The position numbers were made by a program, and so were the translations under genes. 43,849 nt of DNA from NCBI GenBank assembly GCA_013388735.1, contig JACAES010000045.1, forward strand, positions 1 to 43,849. The letters are read 5' to 3'. Source of the stretch: Chloroflexota bacterium. Lineage in GTDB: Bacteria > Chloroflexota > Anaerolineae > Aggregatilineales > Phototrophicaceae. The stretch's first letter is position 1. Each line of letters starts with the position of its first letter. The notes beneath the pieces are model-generated. The model saw nothing but the letters and a program-made list of their open reading frames with translations, was not told the DNA's origin and did no database searches. This document shows positions 16,049 through 26,459 of the stretch, piece after piece.

Positions 16049-18370
16049 TTATTTCACCCGTTTCGTGAACCGCCGGACGGCAAAAATCATCCCCAGTATA
16101 CCCAGCGCGCCCCAGGCAGCCAGGCTGAACAGCACGCCGAGACGGAACGTCAACGGATCGTAGCGCAGCCGCACGGTATGTTCGCCCGCCGGGACGACCA
16201 CCGCCGACAGCGCCCCATAGGCGCGCAGGATGTCTGCCGGCTGCTCGTCTATGGCGGCCTGCCAGCCGGGGTAATCCGGGTGCGCCAGCGACAGCACCGC
16301 GTCCTGCGGCGTGCTGACGGTAATGGTGAACTGCTCCGGCTTAAATTCGGTGACGATGGCGCTGGCTTCCGGGGGGGCGGTTGTCTGCCGGGCAAAACCG
16401 GGGTCACGGTCGAGGATGATCGTCCGGCGCGGGTCGAAGTTGGGGTCATCCAGCAGGGCGAAGGCGAATTCATCGCTGTCGGCCAGGGCGTAATCGTACA
16501 CCAGCAGAGCGAAGGGGCGCGGGTCATCGAGCCGGTGCAGGTTCACTTCGCCGTAACGATCTGTCCCGGACGCGACCACCCGGCTCGCCACCGGCATCTG
16601 CTGCCAGTCGGTGTAAACGTAACGGACGGCGAACAGTTCCCAGGCCAGCGGGTTGATTAAACCCGGCTCGATCAGCCGGTAGGGACCGTCCAGGAACAGC
16701 GGGCTGATGCCGCGCATATCCATCAGCCTGTACAGGCTGCCAAAGTTATCGTGCAGGCCGCGATAACCGTCCACGCGGAAAGGCGTGTCCGCGTCTTGCC
16801 GCGGGATTTCCAGCAGCGGCGGGTAGCCCGGCGGCATGATGATCTGCTCACCCGGCGGCACCGAATCGTAGGTGGCGGGCGAGTCCATGTTGACGGTGAA
16901 CAACTCGAAGGCGATCAGCCCGACCAGCAGCCAGGGGTAAACCATCTGACGGGGGTATTCCATGATCTCGCGGATCAGGTACACGGCCAGCGCCGCGCTG
17001 ACCGCGCTGAACAGGATGATGCTCAACGCATCGTTCAGCCGCTCGTGATCGTTCAGCCACTCGTTAAAGACCAGCACCAGCGCTGCGCTGCATACCCCAA
17101 CCAGCCCATACAGCAGGCGGCGCAGGTTGCGGGTGGCTATCGGCCACTCAGATGAATCCCAGTTCAGGATATGAACCAGGCCGCGCCCGGCCAGAATCGC
17201 CAGGCTGGCGGCGACTATATAAGCGGCGCGTTCCTGCCCCCGGAAAAAACGCAGCCCCGGCAGCAGGTTGTACAGCGCCGGGAAAACCGCGCTGTTGGCT
17301 CCAAAACTGAGGCCGAGCGCGATGATCGCTGCCGTCCCCCAGAACAAAACGCCGGGAATCCGCCGCCACAGCGTCACCAGCACCAGCGCCAGTCCGGCTA
17401 CGCCGAAATACAACGGCGAGAACAGACTGAGCAGGCCGGGAAATAAAACCTGCGCCGCGTCCCGAATCGGAAAACCGTTGCCTTTGGCGTCATAGGTGAA
17501 GCCGACACGCGCCGTATGGGGCAAATATTCCAGGCCGGGCAAAAGCTGTACGGCGGCCAGCCCGCCGGCCAGGACGCCAAAAAGCGCCACCCCGCCGACG
17601 AAGACCGTCCAGCGGTAACGCTGCGCCAGGGCGCGGTAGCCGGTGTAGGCGACCAGCAGATAGGTGAGAAACCAGCTTGTCTGCGGATGCCCGGCCATCC
17701 AGGACAGGCCGAGCGCGCCGCCGGTCAAAACCAGCCAGCCCCAACGCGGACGCGGGCCGCGAGTCGCTTCCAACACGCCCAGCGCCGCCGGTGGCAGCCA
17801 TACGCCGGCCTCTAGCAGCGCCAGTTGCAGCGGTGCGTAGCCGGTCATAAAACCGCCGTAGCCGGCAATGATGGCGGTGGCCAGCCCGCCGAAAGTGCTG
17901 CCGCGCTGTTTAAGCGTCATGCGGCGCAGCAGGGCGTACATCAGCAGCGAATACCCCATGACGTGAAAGGCCATCTCCAGTTCGAGGGCGTGGTACGTCC
18001 AGCCGCCGGAGAGCGAACTCAGCGCGATCGTCAGCAGCCGAGGCGGGTAAAAGACCGCCGACTGCGTATCGGCCAGGAAGGGCAGGCCGCCGTTGTTGTA
18101 GGGATTCCAGAGCGGCACTTCACCCGCCGACAGGCGCTGATGCTGGTAGGCCGCGAAGGCCACAAACTGGCCGGAGAAATCGCCTTTTTCCAGCGACGCC
18201 TGGTCGGCCTGGATGGGCGTCAGCAGCCGCCAGAAAAACAGCGCCCACAGCGCGACCAGAACCAGGATGGCGATCACGTCCGGCGGGATATGCAGCCGCG
18301 CGGCAGGCGGCGTTTCGATGCCCGGCTCGATGGCATGGGGGGGCGTGGGCGCGAGAGATGTACCGTTCAT
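16049..18370 (-). CDS. YfhO-family membrane glycosyltransferase-like protein
   Basis: The start is the ATG at 18370 (MNGTSLAPTPPHA), with AGAGGA just upstream and a four-base overlap (ATGA) with the preceding gene; a longer frame upstream is a shadow. The 773-residue product has about a dozen membrane segments and the YfhO features: GDFSGQFVAFAAYQHQRL, EVPLWNPYNNGGLPFLADTQ, GMRG-like MDMRGISPLFLDG, and a soluble C-terminal module with LSLAHPDYPGWQAAIDE before the last helix. YfhO relatives are GT-C fold proteins that use lipid-linked sugars outside the membrane. It lies between a GT-C protein and the Wzy-like protein, pointing to glycan decoration or assembly at the surface. Confidence 0.85.
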   Translation of the reverse strand: MNGTSLAPTPPHAIEPGIETPPAARLHIPPDVIAILVLVALWALFFWRLLTPIQADQASLEKGDFSGQFVAFAAYQHQRLSAGEVPLWNPYNNGGLPFLADTQSAVFYPPRLLTIALSSLSGGWTYHALELEMAFHVMGYSLLMYALLRRMTLKQRGSTFGGLATAIIAGYGGFMTGYAPLQLALLEAGVWLPPAALGVLEATRGPRPRWGWLVLTGGALGLSWMAGHPQTSWFLTYLLVAYTGYRALAQRYRWTVFVGGVALFGVLAGGLAAVQLLPGLEYLPHTARVGFTYDAKGNGFPIRDAAQVLFPGLLSLFSPLYFGVAGLALVLVTLWRRIPGVLFWGTAAIIALGLSFGANSAVFPALYNLLPGLRFFRGQERAAYIVAASLAILAGRGLVHILNWDSSEWPIATRNLRRLLYGLVGVCSAALVLVFNEWLNDHERLNDALSIILFSAVSAALAVYLIREIMEYPRQMVYPWLLVGLIAFELFTVNMDSPATYDSVPPGEQIIMPPGYPPLLEIPRQDADTPFRVDGYRGLHDNFGSLYRLMDMRGISPLFLDGPYRLIEPGLINPLAWELFAVRYVYTDWQQMPVASRVVASGTDRYGEVNLHRLDDPRPFALLVYDYALADSDEFAFALLDDPNFDPRRTIILDRDPGFARQTTAPPEASAIVTEFKPEQFTITVSTPQDAVLSLAHPDYPGWQAAIDEQPADILRAYGALSAVVVPAGEHTVRLRYDPLTFRLGVLFSLAAWGALGILGMIFAVRRFTKRVK

Positions 18371-20643
18371 AAGTCCTCTGCGGGCAGTACGCGCACGCGG
18401 TTGAGATAGACAAAATTGAAGGCCATACCGCCGTCCGCCGTGACGATGCGCAGGCGCGGGAATGTGCCGTCGGGCGCTTCCCGGTACAGGCCGAGTTCGA
18501 GTTCGTAAATGCCCGGCGGCGTGTCCGGGCTGATGCTCAGGATATGGACATCCTCGATGATTTCGCCCGGTGTCCAGGTGGTGGTAGGCCGCTGCCACTG
18601 CGCCGGCATCCCGTCGGAGGCAGCGTATTTGGTCAGCGTGACCGGGTCGAGGATGTTGGCGAACACCTTATAATCAAATGGAATGACGTTCAGCGCCCGC
18701 CAGTAAAGCGTTAATTCTAGGCGGCTGCCCGCTGCCGGGCTGAGATCGGTCAGCGCGTAACCGACCAGTTCGATCTGGTTCTCGAAGTTGATGCTGATCG
18801 GGTTCGGCACGTTCAGGCCGCTTTCGCGTGGCAGCACTTCAACCTGCCCGATTTTCCAGGTTTCGCCGCCGTCCGCCAGCCGCAGCCGTTCGCCGGACGG
18901 GTGATGATACCAGCCGAGAATAACATCCAGCGTCATGGGGGCGTAGGCAGTGGGCGGCAGCCAGATGGCGATGGGGTTGCGCCAGCTTCGCCCCGCCGGT
19001 AAATCTGAAGTCGCCAGCGTTCCCTGCCCCGGATAAATATCGCGCTGGCCGACGATCACCCCATCCGGTGTGACGAGGTGAACGAACAGACTCCAGTCAC
19101 GGTCGGTTTCGGCGGCCATTTCCCAGGCTGTTTCAATCAGGACGTACTGCTCCGGGTAAACCGCTGGCTGTATGATTGAGCCTTCCAGCAGGGCGAACAG
19201 CCGGCGTTCATTGTCGTAGAACGTCGTTTTCGGCGCGCGGCTTTCGACCGGCGGCGGCGTCCGGTAGGCGGGCGCGATAACGAGGAAGGGCGCCAGCGCC
19301 GCGACCGCGAAAAAGTAGATGCCAACGCCGCCCATCGCCAATGGCTGCGCGCGGCGCGGCTGCCACCACAACAACCCGACCGCCATCCACAGCGACAGCG
19401 CCGACAGCGCCCCGAACACCAGCCGCCCCTGTGAGGCGGGCGTTTCCGCCGTCCAGCGCAGGTAAGAGATGAATGTAACGACCGGCCAGATGAGCGTCAC
19501 GGCGGCGGGCAGCCACAGGGCGTTCATTTCCTGGCTGATATGCGAACGATTCCAACGGCACGCCGCCGCGTAAATGATGAAAATCACCGCCCCCAGCAGT
19601 CCCAAGCCGCCGATGAGATTAAAAATCAGATAGACGGCATCCGGCAGGGGGACGTTGACGCCGCCGAAAAAGCCCCAGTACGCCTGGGTGAAGCTGTGGC
19701 GTTCGCTCCATAACTGCGCCAGGTTAGCGGGGACGGCACGCCGCCCGACCATTTGCAGGAACATATTCAAGCCGGTTGGGTCGCCGTAAAGCTGCCAGTT
19801 ATACAGATACCACCATCCGGCGATGAGGATGGTCAGCCCGCCGGAAACTGCGCCGCCGATCACCAGCGGACGCCAGCGGCGCCGCCGCAGGCTGACGACC
19901 AGCAGCGCCAGCGCCACCAGCGGAATTAAAAAGCCGATGTTGAGCTTCGACAGCAGCCCCGCGCCCGTGACGACGCCGATCATGGCGTAATCGCGCAGGT
20001 CATGGTGGCTGGACGGTGATGGCGCGTCCTTTAACAGGCGCACGATCAGCAGTGTCAGCAGATTGCCGAGCAGGTTGGAGAGGTTGTCGTTATTGACCGA
20101 GCCGCTGATGAACAGGAACATTGGCAAAAAAGCGTTCAGCGTCGCCGCGCCGAGCGCCACCAGCGGCCAGTCCAGGAAAACCGTCCGCGCCAGAAGATAC
20201 GTGACCAGCACCGTTCCCAGGCCGAGCGCGACCGAAAACAGCCGGATGATATGGACGGCCAGTGCCGTGCCGCGCCAGGGGAAGGCTTCCGGGTCGGCGC
20301 GGTGAACGATCATATTGGCGTTTCCGTCCGGGCGCACCACGCCGATGTCGGCGTGTGGATTGACGCGGCGCACGTCGTCCATGTCGGCGGTATCTATGCC
20401 CGCCGTGAGCGCCGCCGCCAGCAGGTAATACAGCGGCGGCTGGCTGCCTTCCTGCCGCCAGGGGCCGGGGCTGGCTGGGTCCTGGGGGGGCAGATGCAGG
20501 CCGTTCTGCGCCAGATAACGCACCATCGGGTAATGCCACAGTTCGTCGGACGCCTCAAAAATGGGCGTAACGACGCTGTAGGTGATCGCCAGCAGCACGT
20601 AAACAGCCAGGATGAGCGTTAAAATCCGGCGGTGGCCTGCCAC
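18367..20643 (-). CDS. GT-C membrane glycosyltransferase (PMT/ArnT-like)
   Basis: The start is the GTG at 20643 (MAGHRRILTLILAVYVLL), two bases after the preceding stop and with AAAGG upstream; the longer frame before it is not used. The 758-residue product has an N-terminal membrane helix, then FEASDELWHYPMVRYLAQNG, where the acidic pair sits in the first outer loop as in dolichyl-phosphate-mannose-type GT-C enzymes. SVNNDNLSNLLGNLLTLLIV is a second typical block. About 11 membrane segments are followed by a long soluble C-terminal region with beta-rich character (about 480-758). It probably transfers a polyprenyl-phosphate sugar outside the membrane. The donor and acceptor are unknown. Confidence 0.8.
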   Translation of the reverse strand: MAGHRRILTLILAVYVLLAITYSVVTPIFEASDELWHYPMVRYLAQNGLHLPPQDPASPGPWRQEGSQPPLYYLLAAALTAGIDTADMDDVRRVNPHADIGVVRPDGNANMIVHRADPEAFPWRGTALAVHIIRLFSVALGLGTVLVTYLLARTVFLDWPLVALGAATLNAFLPMFLFISGSVNNDNLSNLLGNLLTLLIVRLLKDAPSPSSHHDLRDYAMIGVVTGAGLLSKLNIGFLIPLVALALLVVSLRRRRWRPLVIGGAVSGGLTILIAGWWYLYNWQLYGDPTGLNMFLQMVGRRAVPANLAQLWSERHSFTQAYWGFFGGVNVPLPDAVYLIFNLIGGLGLLGAVIFIIYAAACRWNRSHISQEMNALWLPAAVTLIWPVVTFISYLRWTAETPASQGRLVFGALSALSLWMAVGLLWWQPRRAQPLAMGGVGIYFFAVAALAPFLVIAPAYRTPPPVESRAPKTTFYDNERRLFALLEGSIIQPAVYPEQYVLIETAWEMAAETDRDWSLFVHLVTPDGVIVGQRDIYPGQGTLATSDLPAGRSWRNPIAIWLPPTAYAPMTLDVILGWYHHPSGERLRLADGGETWKIGQVEVLPRESGLNVPNPISINFENQIELVGYALTDLSPAAGSRLELTLYWRALNVIPFDYKVFANILDPVTLTKYAASDGMPAQWQRPTTTWTPGEIIEDVHILSISPDTPPGIYELELGLYREAPDGTFPRLRIVTADGGMAFNFVYLNRVRVLPAEDL

Positions 20644-20645
20644 GT

Positions 20646-21791
20646 TTATGACCTTTCCGCGACAACTTGCCGGAAAAAATCCGCCGCCGACTGCGCGATA
20701 CTCGGCCAGCGGAACTGACCGGCCAGCGCCGCCGCGCCCCGGCGCAGATGCGCCGCCTGTTCCGGCTGCCGGCATAAATCGGCCAGCGCCCGCGCCAGCG
20801 CCGCCGGATCGCCCGGCGGGACGAGACGCATATTTTCGCCGTCCACAAAGGACGGGATGTTAACCTGCGGCGTGGTGGTGACGATGGCGCAGCCGTAGTG
20901 AACGGCGGCCATCAGGCTGCCGCGCCGGTAGGACGCGCCGTCCCGGAAAGGCAGCACCACCACATCGCCGGCAGCCAGATACGCGCCGACCGCCGTTTCG
21001 TCCAGGTAGCCGGTGCAATGAATGAACGGCGCTAAGCTCAGTTCGTGGATGCGCGCCTGCATGGCGTCCATGAAAGCGGTGTTGGTCGGGTCGCTGCTGC
21101 CGGCCCCGCCGCCGACCAGCGCCAGCCGCGTGGGCTGGCCGTTCTGTCGGAGTGCGGCCAGGGCGGCCAGCAGGTCTTCGATGCCCTTGCTGTGGTTGAA
21201 CAGGCCGAAGTAGATCAGCAGAAAATCGCCGGGTTGCGCGCCAGCGCGAGTGCGCCAGGGTTGCGGGTCGAAGTCCGCCGGCAGGCCGGCCAGGATGTTG
21301 CTGCCGATGGGAATCAGCGCCAGGTGGGGCAGGCCGCGCAGCCGTTCCTGGTCTTCGTGGTTGGTGACGATGACGCCACGTGACGCCCGCGCCAGCCGCC
21401 GTACAATCCAGTCCCGCAGCCGCCCGGCCTTCGGGAACAGGTAGGGAAAACGCAGATCGTGAAAGGTTGTCACCAGCGGTAAATCGCCCAATGCTTCCGG
21501 CAGAAAGTGAATCCAGGGTGACATGGCGTAGGCAGCGGTCTGAAACTGAAGGTTGACCACTTCCAGGCGTAAATCGCGCGCCCAGGCGCGAATCGTCCGC
21601 AGGCTGTTGATATTCCAGCCAGCAATCGAAGGACTCAGGCTGATGGCCGGGTCGTCGTTGAGCGCCTGGCGGCTGCTGAGGACGTGAACGACGTGTCCCA
21701 GCCGCGCCAGTTCGCCGGCCAGGATGCGGCTGTAAGCGCCGACGCCGCCCTGCATGGGCGGGTATTCGCCCGTGATGAGGCCGATCCGCAT
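20646..21791 (-). CDS. Glycosyltransferase family 4
   Basis: The start is the ATG at 21791 (MRIGLITGEYPPMQGG), which overlaps the GT2 stop by one base (TGATG). The 381-residue GT-B protein has the N-terminal GGVGAYSRILAGELARLGH glycine loop, a VTNHEDQERL hinge, FGLFNHSKGIEDLLAALA at the start of the C-terminal Rossmann half, and the donor-binding stretch VLPFRDGASYRRGSLMAAVH. The usual EGFGLVxLEA glutamate motif is replaced here by SYRRGSLMAAV, a form seen in part of the GT4 family. It acts in the cytoplasm, presumably adding a sugar to a lipid-linked glycan of the polysaccharide operon. Confidence 0.88.
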   Translation of the reverse strand: MRIGLITGEYPPMQGGVGAYSRILAGELARLGHVVHVLSSRQALNDDPAISLSPSIAGWNINSLRTIRAWARDLRLEVVNLQFQTAAYAMSPWIHFLPEALGDLPLVTTFHDLRFPYLFPKAGRLRDWIVRRLARASRGVIVTNHEDQERLRGLPHLALIPIGSNILAGLPADFDPQPWRTRAGAQPGDFLLIYFGLFNHSKGIEDLLAALAALRQNGQPTRLALVGGGAGSSDPTNTAFMDAMQARIHELSLAPFIHCTGYLDETAVGAYLAAGDVVVLPFRDGASYRRGSLMAAVHYGCAIVTTTPQVNIPSFVDGENMRLVPPGDPAALARALADLCRQPEQAAHLRRGAAALAGQFRWPSIAQSAADFFRQVVAERS

Positions 21792-22726
21792 CAGCTTACC
21801 TTTAACCCGGAGCGAATGACCTGCCAGTACGCCCGGACGCGCGCCCGGCGCAGGTCGCGTTTGTGGCCCAGCAGCCCTTTGGCCGCTTCCAGCGCCAGCT
21901 GCCAGCCGTAATTGAGGAACAGAAAGGCGCGCAAAACCTGCGCGGCCAGCCGTCCATGATATTTGCGCGTGTAACGCAGCTTGCTCTGCTGGAAATGAAT
22001 GTGGCTGCGGGCGGCGACCTGCTCGCTGCTTTTGCCGCCGTGATGGATGATGCGCGCGGCGCCCAGGTAGACCACCCGCCAGCCGGCGTTTTTGGCGCGT
22101 TTGCACCAGTCCACTTCTTCCGAATACATGATGTACCCTTCGTCCAGGCCGCCGATCTGCCGGTAGACCGCGCGCCGCGCCATCAGGGCCGACCCCTGCG
22201 CCCAGTCAATGTCGAAGGTGGCGTCGTCCGGGGCGTCGGCCATGTAGTAGGCGTCCAGCATGGCTCTGGGCGCGAAGGGCTGCAACCAGGTGCTTTCCAG
22301 GAACAGCACCGCCAGCGACGGAAAACGCCGCCGTGTGGACTGGGTGCTGCCGTCGGCGTTCAGCGTGCGCGGCCCGATCAGGCCGACATCAGCGTTTTGA
22401 TCCAGATAATCCACCATCAACGCCAGCGCGTCGCCCACGATTTCCGTATCCGGGTTGAGCAGCATCACGTAACGCCCGCTGGAAGCCGCCAGCCCGATGT
22501 TATTGCAGCGCGTAAAGCCCAGATTATCCGTCTGGGGCAGCAGCTTCACCTGTGGGTAGCGGTCATACACCTGCGCGACCGTATCATCGCTGCTGGCCGA
22601 ATCAACAACGATGATTTCGACGGCCAGGCTGTCCGGCGTGTTGTTCAGGATGCTGTCCAGGCAGGCCGCCAGCAGGTCGGCCACATTCCAGCTGACGATG
22701 ATGATCGAGAGATCGGTCAAGCGCAC
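21791..22726 (-). CDS. Glycosyltransferase family 2 (rhamnosyltransferase-like)
   Basis: A 311-residue GT-A enzyme: LSIIIVSWNVADLLAACLDS, EIIVVDSASSDDTVA, NLGFTRCNNIGLAASSGRYV and LLNPDTEIVGDALALM are the GT2 core, where the DxD equivalent is NPD. The layout resembles WbbL-type rhamnosyl transferases, which fits with the GDP-D-rhamnose genes nearby, though that link is inference. The listed start is the GTG at 22726; a TTG two codons later (22720) is better placed from GGAG (9 bases) and may be the real start. It is the first gene of the polysaccharide operon, behind an extended -10 promoter. Confidence 0.85.
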   Translation of the reverse strand: MRLTDLSIIIVSWNVADLLAACLDSILNNTPDSLAVEIIVVDSASSDDTVAQVYDRYPQVKLLPQTDNLGFTRCNNIGLAASSGRYVMLLNPDTEIVGDALALMVDYLDQNADVGLIGPRTLNADGSTQSTRRRFPSLAVLFLESTWLQPFAPRAMLDAYYMADAPDDATFDIDWAQGSALMARRAVYRQIGGLDEGYIMYSEEVDWCKRAKNAGWRVVYLGAARIIHHGGKSSEQVAARSHIHFQQSKLRYTRKYHGRLAAQVLRAFLFLNYGWQLALEAAKGLLGHKRDLRRARVRAYWQVIRSGLKVS

Positions 22727-22754
22727 ATACTCCGCGTGTCCGAAACCGCGCCGG

Positions 22755-22763
22755 ATTATACCA
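22755..22763 (-). promoter_or_regulatory. Extended -10 promoter of the polysaccharide operon
   Basis: TGGTATAAT on the minus strand (22755-22763) has the TGn extension that compensates for the missing good -35. Transcription would begin near 22748, about 22 bases before the GT2 start. The same gap must also serve the divergent secreted-protein gene at 22861. Confidence 0.6.
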
Positions 22764-22860
22764 GAATTTACAGAAAAATTCGGTTTCGATCACACTTTGA
22801 TAACACTTTGCCGGGATGATGAAGCCAGTAAACCAAGACCTGAATAGAAAGGACTGTACC

Positions 22861-23547
22861 ATGAGAAAGCTGTTGATTGCGGTTGTGGTGATCGGGATGC
22901 TGGCGCTGGGTGTGAGCGCGGCAGGCGCGCAGGGCGAGCGCGCGCCGCGCCGCCCCGGTGTGGATATTACCCGCGAAGTTATTAACGCCATTGCCGAGGC
23001 GGTTGGGCTGAAGCCGGTTGAACTGGTTCAGCAGCTTCGGGACGGGGCGAGCCTGAATGAAGTCATCACGGCGCAGGGCGGTGATGTGGCGGCAGTGCAG
23101 GCCGAGGTGACGAACATCCTGACCGAGCGCGTTAACGAGGCTGTCGCAAACGGTAAGCTCACGCAGGAACGCGCCGACCAGTTGATCGAACGTCTGGGAA
23201 CGGCGGTCGAGCGGGTTTTCAGCGGCGAGGTGCGCGATGGCCTCACCGAGCGTTCGGCGCAGGTGGCTGTGCTGCAAATGGCCGCCGAACAGACCGGCCT
23301 GACGCGGGCCGAACTGATGGCCGAACTGCGCGCCGGGAATTCGCTGGCGGACGTGCTGACGGCGAACGGCGTGGACGTGAACGCCTTCATTGATGAGGCC
23401 GTCACCAAACTGGACACGCAGCTTGATAAGCTGGTGGAAAACGGGCGTTTGGCGCAGGAACGCGCCGATGAACTGCTGGCAAACTTCCGCGAACGTCTGA
23501 CCGAACGCATCAACCAGGTCGGCCCGGCAGAAAATACCGAGGCATAA
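22861..23547 (+). CDS. Secreted two-repeat helical protein of unknown function
   Basis: A 228-residue exported protein starting MRKLLIAVVVIGMLALG with a predicted signal peptide ending near AAGAQG; AAAGGA is 8 bases before this ATG, so the 15-residue longer frame is not used. The mature part is two similar blocks of about 78 residues. Block 1 includes VGLKPVELVQQLRDGASLNE and NGKLTQERADQLIERLG. Block 2 includes TGLTRAELMAELRAGNSLAD and NGRLAQERADELLANFR. These helical patterns resemble the DUF2680/YckD-like repeats of small secreted proteins with no known activity. It is divergent from the GT operon and stands alone, with a convergent neighbour (tatD) on the other side. Confidence 0.8.
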   Translation: MRKLLIAVVVIGMLALGVSAAGAQGERAPRRPGVDITREVINAIAEAVGLKPVELVQQLRDGASLNEVITAQGGDVAAVQAEVTNILTERVNEAVANGKLTQERADQLIERLGTAVERVFSGEVRDGLTERSAQVAVLQMAAEQTGLTRAELMAELRAGNSLADVLTANGVDVNAFIDEAVTKLDTQLDKLVENGRLAQERADELLANFRERLTERINQVGPAENTEA

Positions 23548-23572
23548 ACCTTCGCCGGAAGCAGAAAGACCG

Positions 23573-23593
23573 GGGCGGGCCGCAAACCCGCCC
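23573..23593. terminator. Bidirectional hairpin between convergent genes
   Basis: GGGCGGG and CCCGCCC form a perfect 7-base stem with a 7-base loop in the 53-base gap between the secreted-protein gene and tatD. A following T-rich run is weak on both strands, so it is at best a partial terminator. Confidence 0.45.
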
Positions 23594-23600
23594 TGTGCAT

Positions 23601-25426
<1,826 letters not shown>

Positions 25427-25449
25427 TTATCCGACGAGCAACTGATGTT

Positions 25450-26403
25450 TTACCCGCCGGCCACCCGTGCGCGGCAGTCATCAAGCGTGTCGCGCAGGCT
25501 GTCCTCGAAGGCGATCTGCGGCTGCCAGCCGGTCGCTTTTCGCAGGCGCGCAGCGTCCCCCTGGATGATCGGTATGTCCACTGGCAGCATTCGCGCGGGG
25601 TCGGTTTCGACGGTGATGCGCCGGGTGCTGAGTTCGAGCAGCGTATCCAGCAGTTTTTGAATGCTGTAGATTCTGCCGGAAGCGACATTATAGGCTTCGC
25701 CGGGCGTGCCGCGTTCCATCAGCAGGAAGTAGGCGCGCACCACGTCGCGCACGTCGGTGAAGTCCCGCTGCGCCGACAGGTTGCCGACGCGAATAACCGG
25801 CTCCTGCTGGCCGGCCTCGATGCGCGCGACCTGAATGGCAAAATCCGGCGCGACGAATCCTTCGCTCTGGCCGGGGCCGAAGTGGTTAAAGGGACGCGCG
25901 CGGATGATCGGCATCTGGTGGCTGAGGTAATATTGCAGTCCCAGCATATCCTGGGCGACTTTGCTCACGCCGTAAGGGCTACCGGGGCGCAGCGGCGTAT
26001 CTTCGTTGACGGGAAGCTGTTCCGGGCGCACCGAGCCGTAGATTTCCGCCGAGCTGATGACCAGCAGACGAGGCCGGATGTTGAGCGTCAGGCAGGCCAG
26101 GATCAGATTAAGCTGGGCGCGGATGTTGTTTTCGAGCGTATCCCAGGGGATGCTGAAGGAACGCCGGGGGGATGCCTGCGCCGCCAGGTGGTAGATGTGC
26201 TGCGGCTGTACCGCCACCAGCAGCTCATAAACGGCGTGTTCGTCGCGCAGTTCGATCTCGTGGCAGATGATTTCTGGCGGCGTGGTGTGGGGAAGCCCGG
26301 CCAGCACCGTGCCGTGCAGTTCAATGTCCGGCGTGGTTTCCAGAATCAGCCGCGATAAATGTTTGCCGACGAAGCCGCCAACCCCGGTAATGAGAACGCG
26401 CAC
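25450..26403 (-). CDS. rmd: GDP-6-deoxy-D-mannose reductase (Rmd-like)
   Basis: A 317-residue SDR: MRVLITGVGGFVGKHLSRLI gives the glycine loop, VISSAEIYGSVRPEQLPVNE and SPYGVSKVAQDML the active site, ARPFNHFGPGQSEGFVAPD the substrate loop and LSAQRDFTDVRDVVRAYFLL the C-terminal SDR pattern. These match GDP-4-keto-6-deoxymannose reductase, which makes GDP-D-rhamnose. GTG at 26403 has AAGGA seven bases upstream. It is followed by gmd after 92 bases. A GDP-mannose 4,6-dehydratase homologue with relaxed function is the main alternative, but the pairing supports the assignment. It should feed D-rhamnose to the glycosyltransferases of this window. Confidence 0.88.
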   Translation of the reverse strand: MRVLITGVGGFVGKHLSRLILETTPDIELHGTVLAGLPHTTPPEIICHEIELRDEHAVYELLVAVQPQHIYHLAAQASPRRSFSIPWDTLENNIRAQLNLILACLTLNIRPRLLVISSAEIYGSVRPEQLPVNEDTPLRPGSPYGVSKVAQDMLGLQYYLSHQMPIIRARPFNHFGPGQSEGFVAPDFAIQVARIEAGQQEPVIRVGNLSAQRDFTDVRDVVRAYFLLMERGTPGEAYNVASGRIYSIQKLLDTLLELSTRRITVETDPARMLPVDIPIIQGDAARLRKATGWQPQIAFEDSLRDTLDDCRARVAGG

Positions 26404-26447
26404 CGTATTGTCCTTGTTCCTAAAACCGCAACCGCATCATCATAATC

Positions 26448-26453
26448 ATTATA
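26448..26453 (-). promoter_or_regulatory. -10 element for the rmd-gmd-tatD operon
   Basis: A perfect TATAAT lies on the minus strand 44 bases before the rmd GTG, in the 56-base gap after the DUF4397 lipoprotein gene. No convincing -35 or TGn extension is present, so strength is uncertain. Confidence 0.45.
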
Positions 26454-26459
26454 ACGGCG

